Origin: Chloroflexaceae bacterium | GTDB lineage: Bacteria > Chloroflexota > Chloroflexia > Chloroflexales > Chloroflexaceae | DNA: 37,338 nucleotides | Direction: 5' to 3' | NCBI GenBank assembly: GCA_028282325.1 | Contig: JANQID010000082.1 | Coordinates: forward strand, 1-37,338 | In this document: one piece after another, positions 7,988 through 16,125 of the stretch | Layout of the letters: every line of letters begins with the position of its first letter | Numbering within the stretch: position 1 is the first letter of the stretch | Position numbers and translations under genes: made by a program | The notes under the pieces: generated by a model | The model's database searches: none | What the model was told of the DNA's origin: nothing | What the model saw: only the letters and a program-made list of their open reading frames with translations

Positions 7988-8689
7988 GTGGAAGCAGCAA
8001 CGATCTTAGTAGTGGACGATGAGCAACCCATCGTCGAGTTGGTTGCCAGCTACCTGATCGCCGAGGGGTATGCGGTGCATCGCGCCTATGACGGCGAAAC
8101 GGCGCTGGCAATGGCGCGTACACTGCGTCCCGATTTGATTGTGCTGGATGTATTGCTGCCCGGCATCGATGGAATCGAGATTTGCCGAACATTGCACCAG
8201 GAAACTGCCGTCTATGTACTGATGTTGACGGCGCGCGCCGACGAGGTCGATAAGCTTATCGGCTTGTCGGTCGGCGCCGATGATTATTTAACCAAGCCGT
8301 TCAGTCCCCGTGAGCTGGTCGCGCGGGTGAAGGCCATTCTGCGGCGCAATCGGCAAGCGCCGGATAAGCCAATCGAACGCCCGGCGCTGCAATTCGAAAC
8401 GATCTCGATCGATCCGGAGCGGCGCGAAGTCCGGCGCAGCGACACCCTGATTGAATTAACCCCCCGCGAGTTTGATCTGCTGTATGCTCTGGCTCGTCAG
8501 CCCGGTCGCGTGTTCACGCGCGAAGAATTGTTGGAACGCGTGTGGGGTCGCGACTTTGTCGGTATTGATCGCGTTGTGGATGTGCATGTCGGAACGTTGC
8601 GGCGCAAACTCGAAGATGATCCGACCGACGCAGTGCTGGTGCAAACTGTGCGCGGCGTAGGATACAAGTTCGCCGGTAAACAACGATGA
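7988..8689 (+). CDS. Two-component response regulator, OmpR/PhoB family
   Basis: A 233-residue DNA-binding response regulator. The receiver domain has acidic pocket residues Asp10-Asp11, the phospho-acceptor Asp54 in LIVLDVLLPG, Thr81 and Lys103 in YLTKPFSP. The C-terminal winged helix (about residues 135-230) carries LTPREFDLLYALARQPGRVFTREELLERVWG and VVDVHVGTLRRKLEDDP and ends VRGVGYKF, all classic for OmpR/PhoB. I chose the GTG at 7988, which has GAGAGG 7 nt upstream; another GTG at 7973 adds five residues. Its stop overlaps the kinase start (ATGA), so the two are translationally coupled. Together with the downstream symporter it probably forms a sensing-uptake operon. Confidence 0.93.
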   Translation: MEAATILVVDDEQPIVELVASYLIAEGYAVHRAYDGETALAMARTLRPDLIVLDVLLPGIDGIEICRTLHQETAVYVLMLTARADEVDKLIGLSVGADDYLTKPFSPRELVARVKAILRRNRQAPDKPIERPALQFETISIDPERREVRRSDTLIELTPREFDLLYALARQPGRVFTREELLERVWGRDFVGIDRVVDVHVGTLRRKLEDDPTDAVLVQTVRGVGYKFAGKQR

Positions 8690-9906
8690 AGTGGTATCGC
8701 CAACTTCGCTGGAAGCTCTTTGTTTCACACCTGGTAATCGTCATCATATCCGGCGTGGTGATGATGGCGACGGCCAGCTTCTTGACAAGCGTCGGACTTG
8801 TGCAGGACATGCCGTTGACGCTGGGTGCCGCCGCAGCCGAGACAAGCGGCATTGATTCGGCCAATACGCCGACTGAACCATCACTTGAGCGACGCTTCCA
8901 ACTCGTGGTGCAGCAATCGTTGCTGGTGGCTGGCTTTGCCGCGATGGCGGCGGCGGTTGTGGTCAGTTTGTTTGTGTCGCGGCGCGTGGTAGAGCCGTTG
9001 CACGCAATTTCGATTGCCAGCCGTCGCCTGGCGCAGGGCTTTTACCGCGAGCGCACGATGATTGGCTCTGATGACGAACTGGCGGATTTGAGCCAGAGCG
9101 TGAATCAGCTCGCCGAAACCCTCGACCAGACCGAACGCCGCCGTCTGGCGTTGCTGTCTGATGTCGCCCACGAGTTGCGGACGCCATTGTCAACGATTGG
9201 CGGCTATATGGAAGGGCTGATCGATCACGTCATCCAGCCGAGCAATCAAACGTTTTCACTAATCCTGAATGAAACGAATCGCTTGCAGCGTTTGATTGAA
9301 GACCTGGGATTGCTATCACGGGTGGAAGCCGGGCAAGTGCCGATCTCCGCTCGACCGGTCGATCTCGCCCTGATGCTGAAAGACGTGTATGCCCAGTTCC
9401 AGCCGCAGTTCGACGCCGACGGCATCAGCCATCAACTCATTTTGCCACTCACGCTGCCTCTAGTCTGGGCCGACCCGGATCGGGTCAATCAGGTGCTGAT
9501 CAACTTGCTGGCCAACGCCTATCGGTATACCCCCAGCGGCGGTCAGGTGACGTTGCGAGCGACAGCGGAGCACGAGCGCCTGCTGATTTCGGTGGAAGAC
9601 ACCGGCGTGGGCATCGCGCCCGAACATCTGCCGCACTTATTCGAGCGCTTTTACCGTGTGGACAAGTCACGGGCCAGGGCCAGCGGGGGTAGTGGCATCG
9701 GTCTGACGATCGCGCGCCACCTGGTCTATGCCCAGGGCGGCGAGATCTGGGCCGAAAGCGCCGGACCGGGCAAAGGTGCATGTTTTCGCTTTACGCTGCC
9801 GGTTGCATTGCTGGTTCCATCAATCGGGACTGCGCGTGATTCCCGCTATGCATCGGCGCAGGAAGAGCGTGTGGAAAACTTCACGCCGTTTTCAAAGCAA
9901 AGCTAG
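8686..9906 (+). CDS. Sensor histidine kinase
   Basis: A 406-residue membrane kinase, partner of the preceding regulator. Two membrane spans (about 11-33 and 77-98) flank a short external loop of roughly 45 residues with no recognisable ligand domain. A HAMP segment (about 99-150) leads to the HisKA dimerisation helix, with phospho-accepting His162 in LSDVAHELRTPLST. The ATP-binding domain contains the N box NLLANAYRYTP, DTGVGIAPEHL, LFERFYRVDKS and GGSGIGLTIAR. The small external loop suggests it senses membrane state or an interacting transporter rather than a ligand by itself; the symporter gene starts 2 bp after its stop, which fits that idea but does not prove it. Confidence 0.93.
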   Translation: MKWYRQLRWKLFVSHLVIVIISGVVMMATASFLTSVGLVQDMPLTLGAAAAETSGIDSANTPTEPSLERRFQLVVQQSLLVAGFAAMAAAVVVSLFVSRRVVEPLHAISIASRRLAQGFYRERTMIGSDDELADLSQSVNQLAETLDQTERRRLALLSDVAHELRTPLSTIGGYMEGLIDHVIQPSNQTFSLILNETNRLQRLIEDLGLLSRVEAGQVPISARPVDLALMLKDVYAQFQPQFDADGISHQLILPLTLPLVWADPDRVNQVLINLLANAYRYTPSGGQVTLRATAEHERLLISVEDTGVGIAPEHLPHLFERFYRVDKSRARASGGSGIGLTIARHLVYAQGGEIWAESAGPGKGACFRFTLPVALLVPSIGTARDSRYASAQEERVENFTPFSKQS

Positions 9907-9908
9907 CT

Positions 9909-12173
9909 GTGCTCCAGAATCTCGCAACATTCAACTGGGGAGGATTTCTTCTTCTCATTATTATCTGGCTCGGCGTCGTATGGATAGCGTTGTGGCTCCT
10001 CGATGGCCTGTTTCCGCGGATTTCGCGCACCATCGATGAGCGCGCCAGCCTTCCCAGTACGGGAGAACGTCCGCCGATGACGCGCGTGCCGCCGCGTTCC
10101 CGGTCAGTTCCACCACCCCAGCCGCCTTCTGTCGAACGCACTGCGACCAACGCAGCAGCAGATGAGGCCCGCCCAATGCCAAGCTGGCTGCGCGCCTACT
10201 GGCATTCCTCACAACGGATCATCGCGCCGCTGCTGCTCATCTGGCTGGCGAGCGCCATCCTGCCCGCAATCCTTGCTCCCTGGCTCAACCAGATCGAGAT
10301 CCTCACCGGCTTTCCCCTGGGATATTACATGGGATCGCAGGGCGCCTTGATTATTTTTATCATTTTGATCTTCACATATGCCTGGCGGATGGCGCGCCTT
10401 GATCGTCGCTACAAGCTTGAGGCAGCGCCAGTCTCCACCGGCGAACGGCGCTACCGGCGCACGTTGTGGCGCTTCTACGCCATGTTCACGCTGGTCTTTG
10501 TCGCGATCGCCCTGTTCCTCGGCGTGATGGAAGTTGTGAACAATCTGGCTCCCGTGGTAATTGTCTGGACCTTTCTGTTTTTGACGCTAGGGGGCTATGC
10601 GGTTATCGGACTGCGAGTGCGGGCCAGAACGTTGGACGACTACTATGTGGCCGGGCGGCGCGTGCCGGGCATCTTGAACGGCCTGGCGACCGGATCGGAT
10701 TGGATGAGCGCGGCATCGTTCATCAGCATGGCCGGCGCGCTCTGGCTGCTTGGATACGAAGGGTTGGCCTATCTAATAGGCTGGACCGGGGGATTCGTGC
10801 TGCTGGCGTTGCTGCTGGCGCCTTACCTGCGCAAATTTGGCGCGTATACCATTCCCGACTTCATCGGCGCACGCTACCCCGGCACGCTGCCCCGCGTCGT
10901 CGCCGCGATCACCAGCGTGATTATCAGCTTCACTTATGTCACTGCCCAGGTGACCGGCGTCGGCATTATTATGAGCTACTTCTTGGGCACCAACTATATG
11001 TTCGGCGTGATCGTCGGTCTGGCGGCGGTGCTGTTCTGTTCATTCTTCGGCGGTATGAAAGCCGTCACCTGGACCCAGGCGCTGCAAGGCGTAATTATGA
11101 TTATCGCCTACCTCGTACCGGTGACCTGGCTGTCACTTCGGCTGACCGGCATACCGCTGCCGCAACTGATGTATGGCGAAGCCTTGCGCAACATTGCATT
11201 GCTGGAGGAAGCCCAGGGAATCGCGCAAAGCTACGTGGCGCCATTCAACGATTGGACATCGTGGAACTTCATCGCGTTGATGCTATGCCTGATGCTGGGC
11301 ACCGCCGGAATGCCGCACATCCTGGTCCGTTTCTATACTGTGCCATCGGTGCGCGAAAGCCGCAGCAGCGTGGGATGGGCTCTGGTCTGGATCGCCCTGC
11401 TCTATTTCACCGCGCCGGCTTATGCAGCCTTCTCGCGCTGGGAGATCCTGCAAGATGTCGTTGGGAGATCGGTCGCTGAATTGCCCTCCTGGGCAGAAAA
11501 TTGGGCAAGAACCGGCTTGCTGAATATTGCCGACGACCCCGAACAAGGCGGAAACGGCGATGACCGTTTGCAATTCAGCGAGTTACAGATCGACCAGGAT
11601 CTGATCGTTCTGGCGACGCCAGAAATCGCCGGCTTGCCTTCGACGGTCACCTCACTGGTAGCGGCGGGCGGTCTGGCTGCGGCACTCTCAACCGCCGACG
11701 GATTGTTAATGGTGATTGCCTCGGCGGTGGCGCACGACATCTACTATCGCACGCTCAACCCGCGCGCTTCGCCGCGCGAACGACTGCGCTTCGGACGCAT
11801 CATGGTGTTGATAGCCGCAATCCTGGCGGCGCTGACCGCGATCCAGCGCCTGGGGATTATCGTGCAAATGGTCGCCTGGGCGTTTTCGTTCGCGGCGGCC
11901 ACCTTTTTTCCGGTATTGGTTCTGGGCATCTTCTGGAAAGGCGCAAACAGCCACGGCGCGGTTGCAGGGATGGCCAGCGGTCTCATCGTTACAACCATTT
12001 ATATGGTTGCGAACTACGTTGATCCCGCTCTGAACCTGCTGGGCATCTCGCACAGCGCAGCGGGAATCTTCGGCATGGCGGTCAACCTGCTGGTTACCTG
12101 GAGCGTGAGCCGATTCGTCCCGGCGCATTCCCATACAGTCGAAGCGCTAGTCGATCGCTTGCGCCATCCATAA
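9909..12173 (+). CDS. Sodium:solute symporter with fused DUF4212 small-subunit domain
   Basis: A 754-residue membrane protein. Residues 11-34 form an extra N-terminal membrane span, followed by a Pro/Arg/Thr-rich linker (about 45-90). Residues about 92-170 match the small DUF4212 symporter subunit encoded separately at 12595 (PLGYYMGSQGALIIFIILIFTYA here against PLGFWFAQQGAIFVFIILIFTYA there). From about 190 the sequence is an SSS-family transporter of the acetate/cation symporter type, with DYYVAGRRVPGILNGLA, SDWMSAASFISMAG, LVAAGGLAAALSTADGLLMVI and HDIYYR. Start is a GTG 2 bp after the kinase stop, with weak ribosome-binding sequence, implying coupling to the kinase. The substrate is probably a small carboxylate, by family. 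The fusion is the odd feature. Confidence 0.88.
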   Translation: MLQNLATFNWGGFLLLIIIWLGVVWIALWLLDGLFPRISRTIDERASLPSTGERPPMTRVPPRSRSVPPPQPPSVERTATNAAADEARPMPSWLRAYWHSSQRIIAPLLLIWLASAILPAILAPWLNQIEILTGFPLGYYMGSQGALIIFIILIFTYAWRMARLDRRYKLEAAPVSTGERRYRRTLWRFYAMFTLVFVAIALFLGVMEVVNNLAPVVIVWTFLFLTLGGYAVIGLRVRARTLDDYYVAGRRVPGILNGLATGSDWMSAASFISMAGALWLLGYEGLAYLIGWTGGFVLLALLLAPYLRKFGAYTIPDFIGARYPGTLPRVVAAITSVIISFTYVTAQVTGVGIIMSYFLGTNYMFGVIVGLAAVLFCSFFGGMKAVTWTQALQGVIMIIAYLVPVTWLSLRLTGIPLPQLMYGEALRNIALLEEAQGIAQSYVAPFNDWTSWNFIALMLCLMLGTAGMPHILVRFYTVPSVRESRSSVGWALVWIALLYFTAPAYAAFSRWEILQDVVGRSVAELPSWAENWARTGLLNIADDPEQGGNGDDRLQFSELQIDQDLIVLATPEIAGLPSTVTSLVAAGGLAAALSTADGLLMVIASAVAHDIYYRTLNPRASPRERLRFGRIMVLIAAILAALTAIQRLGIIVQMVAWAFSFAAATFFPVLVLGIFWKGANSHGAVAGMASGLIVTTIYMVANYVDPALNLLGISHSAAGIFGMAVNLLVTWSVSRFVPAHSHTVEALVDRLRHP

Positions 12174-12594
12174 ACTTGTTTTCTTTATGACATAAAACCC
12201 CACCCGGAATCAGTAACTCGCAGCTATCTTTACCAAAACTTTACATGTTTCTTATCATCAGTTCAAACTCCTCGTTTAGAATATAACCATTATTAAACTA
12301 TGATCTTATAAGTATCGATCCGCGCTCTTGGCCGCAACTGCTTGGCGTAGTTGGCGATTGGAGCGTTCTCCCTGGTTAGCTTTGGCGGCGCCAAGGGTGT
12401 TTTGGCATATACAGCGACCGGGCATACGCGCCCGTGTCGGCTATATTGGCGTATGCTCATAAGCGCCGATTGCACTATGTTATCTACCTCTCAATGCCAA
12501 ACCTGAGCAACAATTCGTTTGCCTACAGATTGGCAGAGCAAAGCATAAGTCTGGCGGGTTCGGTCGGTTATTCCACAGTATGAGGAGGGAAGCA
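12174..12594. other. Intergenic region with hairpins, 421 bp
   Basis: The first 130 bp are AT-rich, unlike the neighbours, and probably contain a promoter, although no clear -35/-10 pair stands out. Two inverted repeats follow: TTGGCG-G-CGCCAA at 12382-12394, and GCATACGC (12422-12429) with GCGTATGC (12449-12456) around a 19-nt loop. They may be leader structures or binding sites for the downstream symporter operon. I see no gene here. Confidence 0.5.
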
Positions 12595-12885
12595 ATGCAA
12601 GGGTCTCAGCGAAAAATCGCATCCATCGAGGGAGGATCGGAAGCGGCGCAGCGCTATTGGCGAACCAACATTACGCTCATTCTCAGTTTGCTCGCAGTCT
12701 GGGCGCTCGTGTCATATGGCGCCGGGTACGCACTTGCCCTGCCACTGCAAAATGTGATGCTGGGCAATGTTCCGCTTGGCTTCTGGTTTGCCCAGCAGGG
12801 TGCTATCTTCGTGTTTATTATCCTGATCTTTACCTATGCGACTGTTATGGATCGGATCGATAGGCAGTTTGGCGTACACGAGTAG
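12595..12885 (+). CDS. DUF4212 family symporter small subunit
   Basis: A 96-residue protein with two membrane spans (about 26-47 and 63-82), of the DUF4212 family that accompanies acetate-type SSS transporters. The diagnostic end of the domain, PLGFWFAQQGAIFVFIILIFTYA, is followed by a charged tail. I chose the ATG at 12595 because GAGGAGG lies 6 nt upstream; an in-frame ATG at 12580 precedes that site. It lies 36 bp ahead of the large subunit and is almost certainly co-expressed. Its fused paralogous domain is in the gene at 9909. Confidence 0.88.
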   Translation: MQGSQRKIASIEGGSEAAQRYWRTNITLILSLLAVWALVSYGAGYALALPLQNVMLGNVPLGFWFAQQGAIFVFIILIFTYATVMDRIDRQFGVHE

Positions 12886-12921
12886 TTTTGCTTGCTTTTT
12901 AAGGAGAGATGAGGTAAACAT

Positions 12922-14616
12922 ATGACTGTTGCCGTTTGGACAACAATTCTGGTCGTATTGACCTTCGGCTTTTATCTGTACATTGGGTACGCCAGCCGCG
13001 TTCGCGATACGAAGGGTTTCTATGTTGCCGGTCAGGGCGTTCCCGCAATTGCGAACGGCGCGGCCACCGCGGCAGACTGGATGTCGGCTGCTTCGTTCAT
13101 TTCAATGGCCGGTCTGATCTCCTTTATGGGCTTCGACGGCGCGATCTATCTGCTTGGCTGGACCGGCGGCTACGTGTTGCTCGCACTGCTGCTGGCGCCC
13201 TACCTGCGCAAATTCGGCAAGTACACCGTGCCGGACTTTGTCGGTGACCGTTACTACTCCAAAACCGCCCGCGGCGTCGCTGCGGTCGCAGCGATCTTCG
13301 TTTCGCTGACCTACGTCGCCGGCCAGATGCGCGGCGTCGGCGTGGTTTTCAGCCGCTTCCTTGGGCTGGATGTGAACTGGGGCGTGGTCGTCGGTATGGT
13401 CATCGTGGCCTTCTTCGCCGTGCTCGGCGGTATGAAGGGCATCACCTGGACCCAGGTGGCACAATATACCGTTTTGATCAGCGCGTTCTTGATCACGGCG
13501 ATCGCGATTTCGATCACGTTAACCGGCAACCCAATCCCCCAGCTTGGCCTGATCTTCAGCGACATTGTGCCAAAGTTGAATCAGATTCAGGTTGACCTGG
13601 GCTTCACAGAGTACACCCAGCCGTTCCGCACCAAAGCTCCTATCGACATCATTGCGATCACCATTTCGCTGATGGTCGGAACCGCCGGTCTACCCCACGT
13701 GATTGTGCGTTTCTACACCGTTCCAAACGTGCGCGCTGCGCGCTATTCGGCGGGCTGGGCGCTGCTTTTCATCGGCTTGCTCTACCTGACCGCTCCGGCG
13801 CTGGCGATCTTCGCGCGCTACAACCTGCTCGATAGCCTGCATGGCAAGTCGCTTAACGATGTGCGCTCGTTGAACTGGGTAACGAGCTGGGAACAAACCG
13901 GCCTGCTTGGGTTTGAAGATAAGAACGATGACGGTCTCCTTCAGTTGACGCCGGATACTGATACAACCGAGATCACGATCGACCGCGACATCATCGTGCT
14001 GGCAACACCGGAGGTTGCGCAGCTTTCACCCTTCGTGATTGCCCTGGTGGCGGCGGGAGGTCTGGCTGCAGCACTCTCAACGGCGTCGGGATTGATGCTG
14101 GTTATTTCGAGTTCGATCTCGCACGATATTTACTATCGCCTGATCAATCCTGAAGCGACCGAATCCCAACGTCTGCTCGTCGGGCGTGTGGTTATCGCGC
14201 TCGCGGTGGTTGTCGCAGGCTGGTTCGGTATCAACCCGCCCGGCTTCGTGGCCGAAGTGGTGGCCTTCGCCTTCGGTCTGGGCGCGGCGAGCTTCTTCCC
14301 AATCATCCTGCTGGGCATCTTCGATAAGCGCACCAACAGCACAGGCGCGATCGCCGGTATGTCGGTGGGTCTGATCTTCACGATGGTGATGATTGTGTTG
14401 ATGCAATCGACGAAGGTGCTGGGAACCGCCGAACCGCTGATGGGGCCGTTCTTCGGCATCAGCGCCCAGGGCATCGGCACCATCGGTATGATCCTCAACT
14501 TCGTCGTCACGCTGGTCGTCTCGCGCTCGACGGCTGCACCGCCGGCTGAGATCCAGGAACTGGTCGAGTCGGTGCGCGTTCCGCGTGGTTCTGGCACCGC
14601 CGCCGCCCACGACTAG
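12922..14616 (+). CDS. Sodium:solute symporter large subunit (cation/acetate symporter type)
   Basis: A 564-residue SSS-family transporter with about 13 hydrophobic segments, expected to import a small solute with Na+. Motifs include FYVAGQGVPAIANGAA, DWMSAASFISMAGLI, GGMKGITWTQVAQY and LVAAGGLAAALSTASGLMLVISSSISHDIYYR. It is closely similar to the large part of the fused symporter at 9909. A loop encoded at 13918-13956 (DKNDDGLLQLTPD) has the spacing of a calcium-binding EF-hand-like loop; the same place in the fused protein reads NGDDRLQFSE. Ribosome-binding sequence (GAGGT) is good. A strong hairpin follows at 14641-14674, ending the two-gene operon. Confidence 0.92.
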   Translation: MTVAVWTTILVVLTFGFYLYIGYASRVRDTKGFYVAGQGVPAIANGAATAADWMSAASFISMAGLISFMGFDGAIYLLGWTGGYVLLALLLAPYLRKFGKYTVPDFVGDRYYSKTARGVAAVAAIFVSLTYVAGQMRGVGVVFSRFLGLDVNWGVVVGMVIVAFFAVLGGMKGITWTQVAQYTVLISAFLITAIAISITLTGNPIPQLGLIFSDIVPKLNQIQVDLGFTEYTQPFRTKAPIDIIAITISLMVGTAGLPHVIVRFYTVPNVRAARYSAGWALLFIGLLYLTAPALAIFARYNLLDSLHGKSLNDVRSLNWVTSWEQTGLLGFEDKNDDGLLQLTPDTDTTEITIDRDIIVLATPEVAQLSPFVIALVAAGGLAAALSTASGLMLVISSSISHDIYYRLINPEATESQRLLVGRVVIALAVVVAGWFGINPPGFVAEVVAFAFGLGAASFFPIILLGIFDKRTNSTGAIAGMSVGLIFTMVMIVLMQSTKVLGTAEPLMGPFFGISAQGIGTIGMILNFVVTLVVSRSTAAPPAEIQELVESVRVPRGSGTAAAHD

Positions 14617-14640
14617 TCTCCAACCGGTACATACTCGTAA

Positions 14641-14674
14641 CGCAACGGCGGGGCAGTTTTGCTCCGCCGTTGTG
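14641..14674 (+). terminator. Strong hairpin downstream of symporter operon
   Basis: Arms 14643-14654 and 14661-14672 pair over 12 positions with one G-T pair around the 6-nt loop AGTTTT, extendable by two more pairs. It is 25 bp after the symporter stop. There is no T-run after it on the plus strand, so it is a terminator-like or RNA-stabilising stem rather than a textbook intrinsic terminator. Confidence 0.55.
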
Positions 14675-14794
14675 CATGGCTAGCTAACCGATCTGCACAC
14701 CAGGCGCTTGTTTGATAGAGCGGCTACGTAAATGCGGCGGATCACCGATTGGCCTGGCTTTTACAAATAGCTCCAAAGAATACATAACAAAACA

Positions 14795-14823
14795 TTGACA
14801 TGACCTGTGCAGTGTGTTATACT
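14795..14823 (+). promoter_or_regulatory. Near-consensus promoter for the riboswitch-controlled exchanger gene
   Basis: TTGACA at 14795-14800, exactly 17 bp, and TATACT at 14818-14823. Transcription would begin at about 14830, exactly at the 5' edge of the yybP-ykoY aptamer. Confidence 0.75.
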
Positions 14824-14828
14824 TTTTG

Positions 14829-14930
14829 CCTAGGTTGGGGAGTAGCCACCTGCGAGCGCAGGCCGGTCAGCCGTCACTACGAGGATACCCTCCGGCTGGT
14901 CGTACGTGCATAGTCACTACTGGCGAGACC
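14829..14930 (+). promoter_or_regulatory. yybP-ykoY (Mn2+-sensing) riboswitch aptamer
   Basis: The leader has the hallmarks of the yybP-ykoY class: GGGGAGTAGCC at 14837-14847, a stem CCTGC-GAGC-GCAGG, the segment CCGTCACTACGAGGA, and the 3' element GGCGAGACC at 14922-14930, equivalent to the conserved GCAAGACC. In characterised members the two conserved segments dock and bind Mn2+ (and Mg2+/Ca2+ structurally). The last 8 nt of the aptamer are also the 5' arm of the downstream terminator, so aptamer folding and termination are mutually exclusive; metal binding should therefore switch the gene on. The controlled gene is a CaCA-type cation exchanger, a common partner for this class. Assigned by eye from the consensus. 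Confidence 0.85.
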
Positions 14931-14970
14931 ATCACGACATGATGTGCCGTGACGGTCTCGCTTTCTTTTT
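14923..14970 (+). terminator. Riboswitch expression-platform terminator
   Basis: GCGAGACC (14923-14930) pairs with GGTCTCGC (14954-14961), and TCACG (14932-14936) pairs with CGTGA (14948-14952) inside it, separated by one A-C mismatch; a T-rich run (TTTCTTTTT, 14962-14970) follows. This is a good intrinsic terminator placed between aptamer and start codon, sharing its 5' arm with the aptamer. Confidence 0.85.
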
Positions 14971-15011
14971 GTGCGATTCTTGGCGGTCGGCCAATCAAAG
15001 GAGCAATGTTT

Positions 15012-16118
15012 ATGGACCTGATGACGCCGGTAATGTTTGTCGTTGGCCTGGCACTTCTCATCGGCGGCGCGGAGTCGCTCGTACGCGGCGCGGCGCGTCT
15101 GGCAACGGCAATCGGCATCTCGCCGCTGATCGTTGGCTTGACGGTGGTGTCATTCAGCACCAGCTCGCCTGAGCTAGCAGTCGGCTTGCAATCGGCGCTG
15201 GCCGGTCAGGCTGACATCGCGTTGGGCAATGTCATCGGCAGCAACATTTTCAACATTCTCTTGATCCTGGGCCTCTCGGCGTTGATCGCGCCATTGTTTG
15301 TTGATCAACAGCTCATTCGCCTGGATGTGCCGCTGATGATCGGGGTGTCGGCGCTCCCGTTGATCCTCGGCCTGGATGGCGTGATTGGGCGCGGCGATGG
15401 GCTGCTGCTTTTCGCAGGCATCGTTGCATACATCGTCTTCGTCGTCTGGCAGAGCCGTCGCGAGAGCACCCAGGTGCAGACCGAATACGCACAAGAATAT
15501 TGCCAGGAGGCAGTGCAGGCGCGTTCTGCTCGCCAACTCGCGCTGAATATCGCGCTGATCGTGGTCGGATTGGGAATGCTTGTTCTGGGATCACGCTGGA
15601 TGCTCGAAGGCGCAGTTGCGTTGGCCCGCGCTTTCGGGTTAAGCGAGTTGATCATTGGCCTGACGATTGTGTCTATCGGAACCTCGCTGCCGGAGATAGC
15701 GGCCTCGGTCGTCGCCAGCCTGCGCGGCGAGCGCGATATTGCGGTGGGCAATATCATCGGCAGCAATCTGTTCAACATCCTGGCGATTCTCGGCATCACC
15801 GCCGCCGCCGCGCCTGGCGGAGTGGCCGTTCCGGCAGAGGCGCTGTCGTTCGACATCCCGGTGATGATCGCCGTCGCGGTGATATGTTTGCCGATCTTTT
15901 TTACCGGCTTCATTATCGAACGCTGGGAGGGTGCGCTCTTCCTGAGCTACTACATCGCCTATACCGCGTTCTTGATCCTGTCGGCCACAAGCCACGCGGC
16001 GTTGCCGACATTCGTCAATGTGATGCTGTTCGTCGCGATCCCATTGACTGTGTTGACATTGATAGCATCGAGCCTGCGCGCACTGTATGCGGGCCGCCGT
16101 AAGGCAGCGGCATTGTGA
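15012..16118 (+). CDS. CaCA-family cation exchanger (YrbG-like Ca2+/Na+ antiporter)
   Basis: A 368-residue membrane exchanger with the two inverted alpha repeats of the Ca2+:cation antiporter family. Repeat 1 has GLTVVSFSTSSPELAVGL and GNVIGSNIFNIL; repeat 2 has GLTIVSIGTSLPEIAASV and GNIIGSNLFNIL. The acidic Glu in SPE/LPE of each repeat ligates the ion in solved structures. A polar cytoplasmic stretch (about 150-180) lies between the halves. The ATG at 15012 has AAGGAG 8 nt upstream; another ATG six bases earlier is too close to that site. The riboswitch in its leader suggests it exports Mn2+ or Ca2+ when the metal is in excess. The gene ends 7 bp from the convergent cupredoxin gene. Confidence 0.92.
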   Translation: MDLMTPVMFVVGLALLIGGAESLVRGAARLATAIGISPLIVGLTVVSFSTSSPELAVGLQSALAGQADIALGNVIGSNIFNILLILGLSALIAPLFVDQQLIRLDVPLMIGVSALPLILGLDGVIGRGDGLLLFAGIVAYIVFVVWQSRRESTQVQTEYAQEYCQEAVQARSARQLALNIALIVVGLGMLVLGSRWMLEGAVALARAFGLSELIIGLTIVSIGTSLPEIAASVVASLRGERDIAVGNIIGSNLFNILAILGITAAAAPGGVAVPAEALSFDIPVMIAVAVICLPIFFTGFIIERWEGALFLSYYIAYTAFLILSATSHAALPTFVNVMLFVAIPLTVLTLIASSLRALYAGRRKAAAL

Positions 16119-16125
16119 AACGACA

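Noticed and set aside
14949-15011. GTG at 14949 as start of the cation exchanger
   Set aside because: It lies inside the riboswitch terminator; the ATG at 15012 has a proper ribosome-binding site and matches the family's length.
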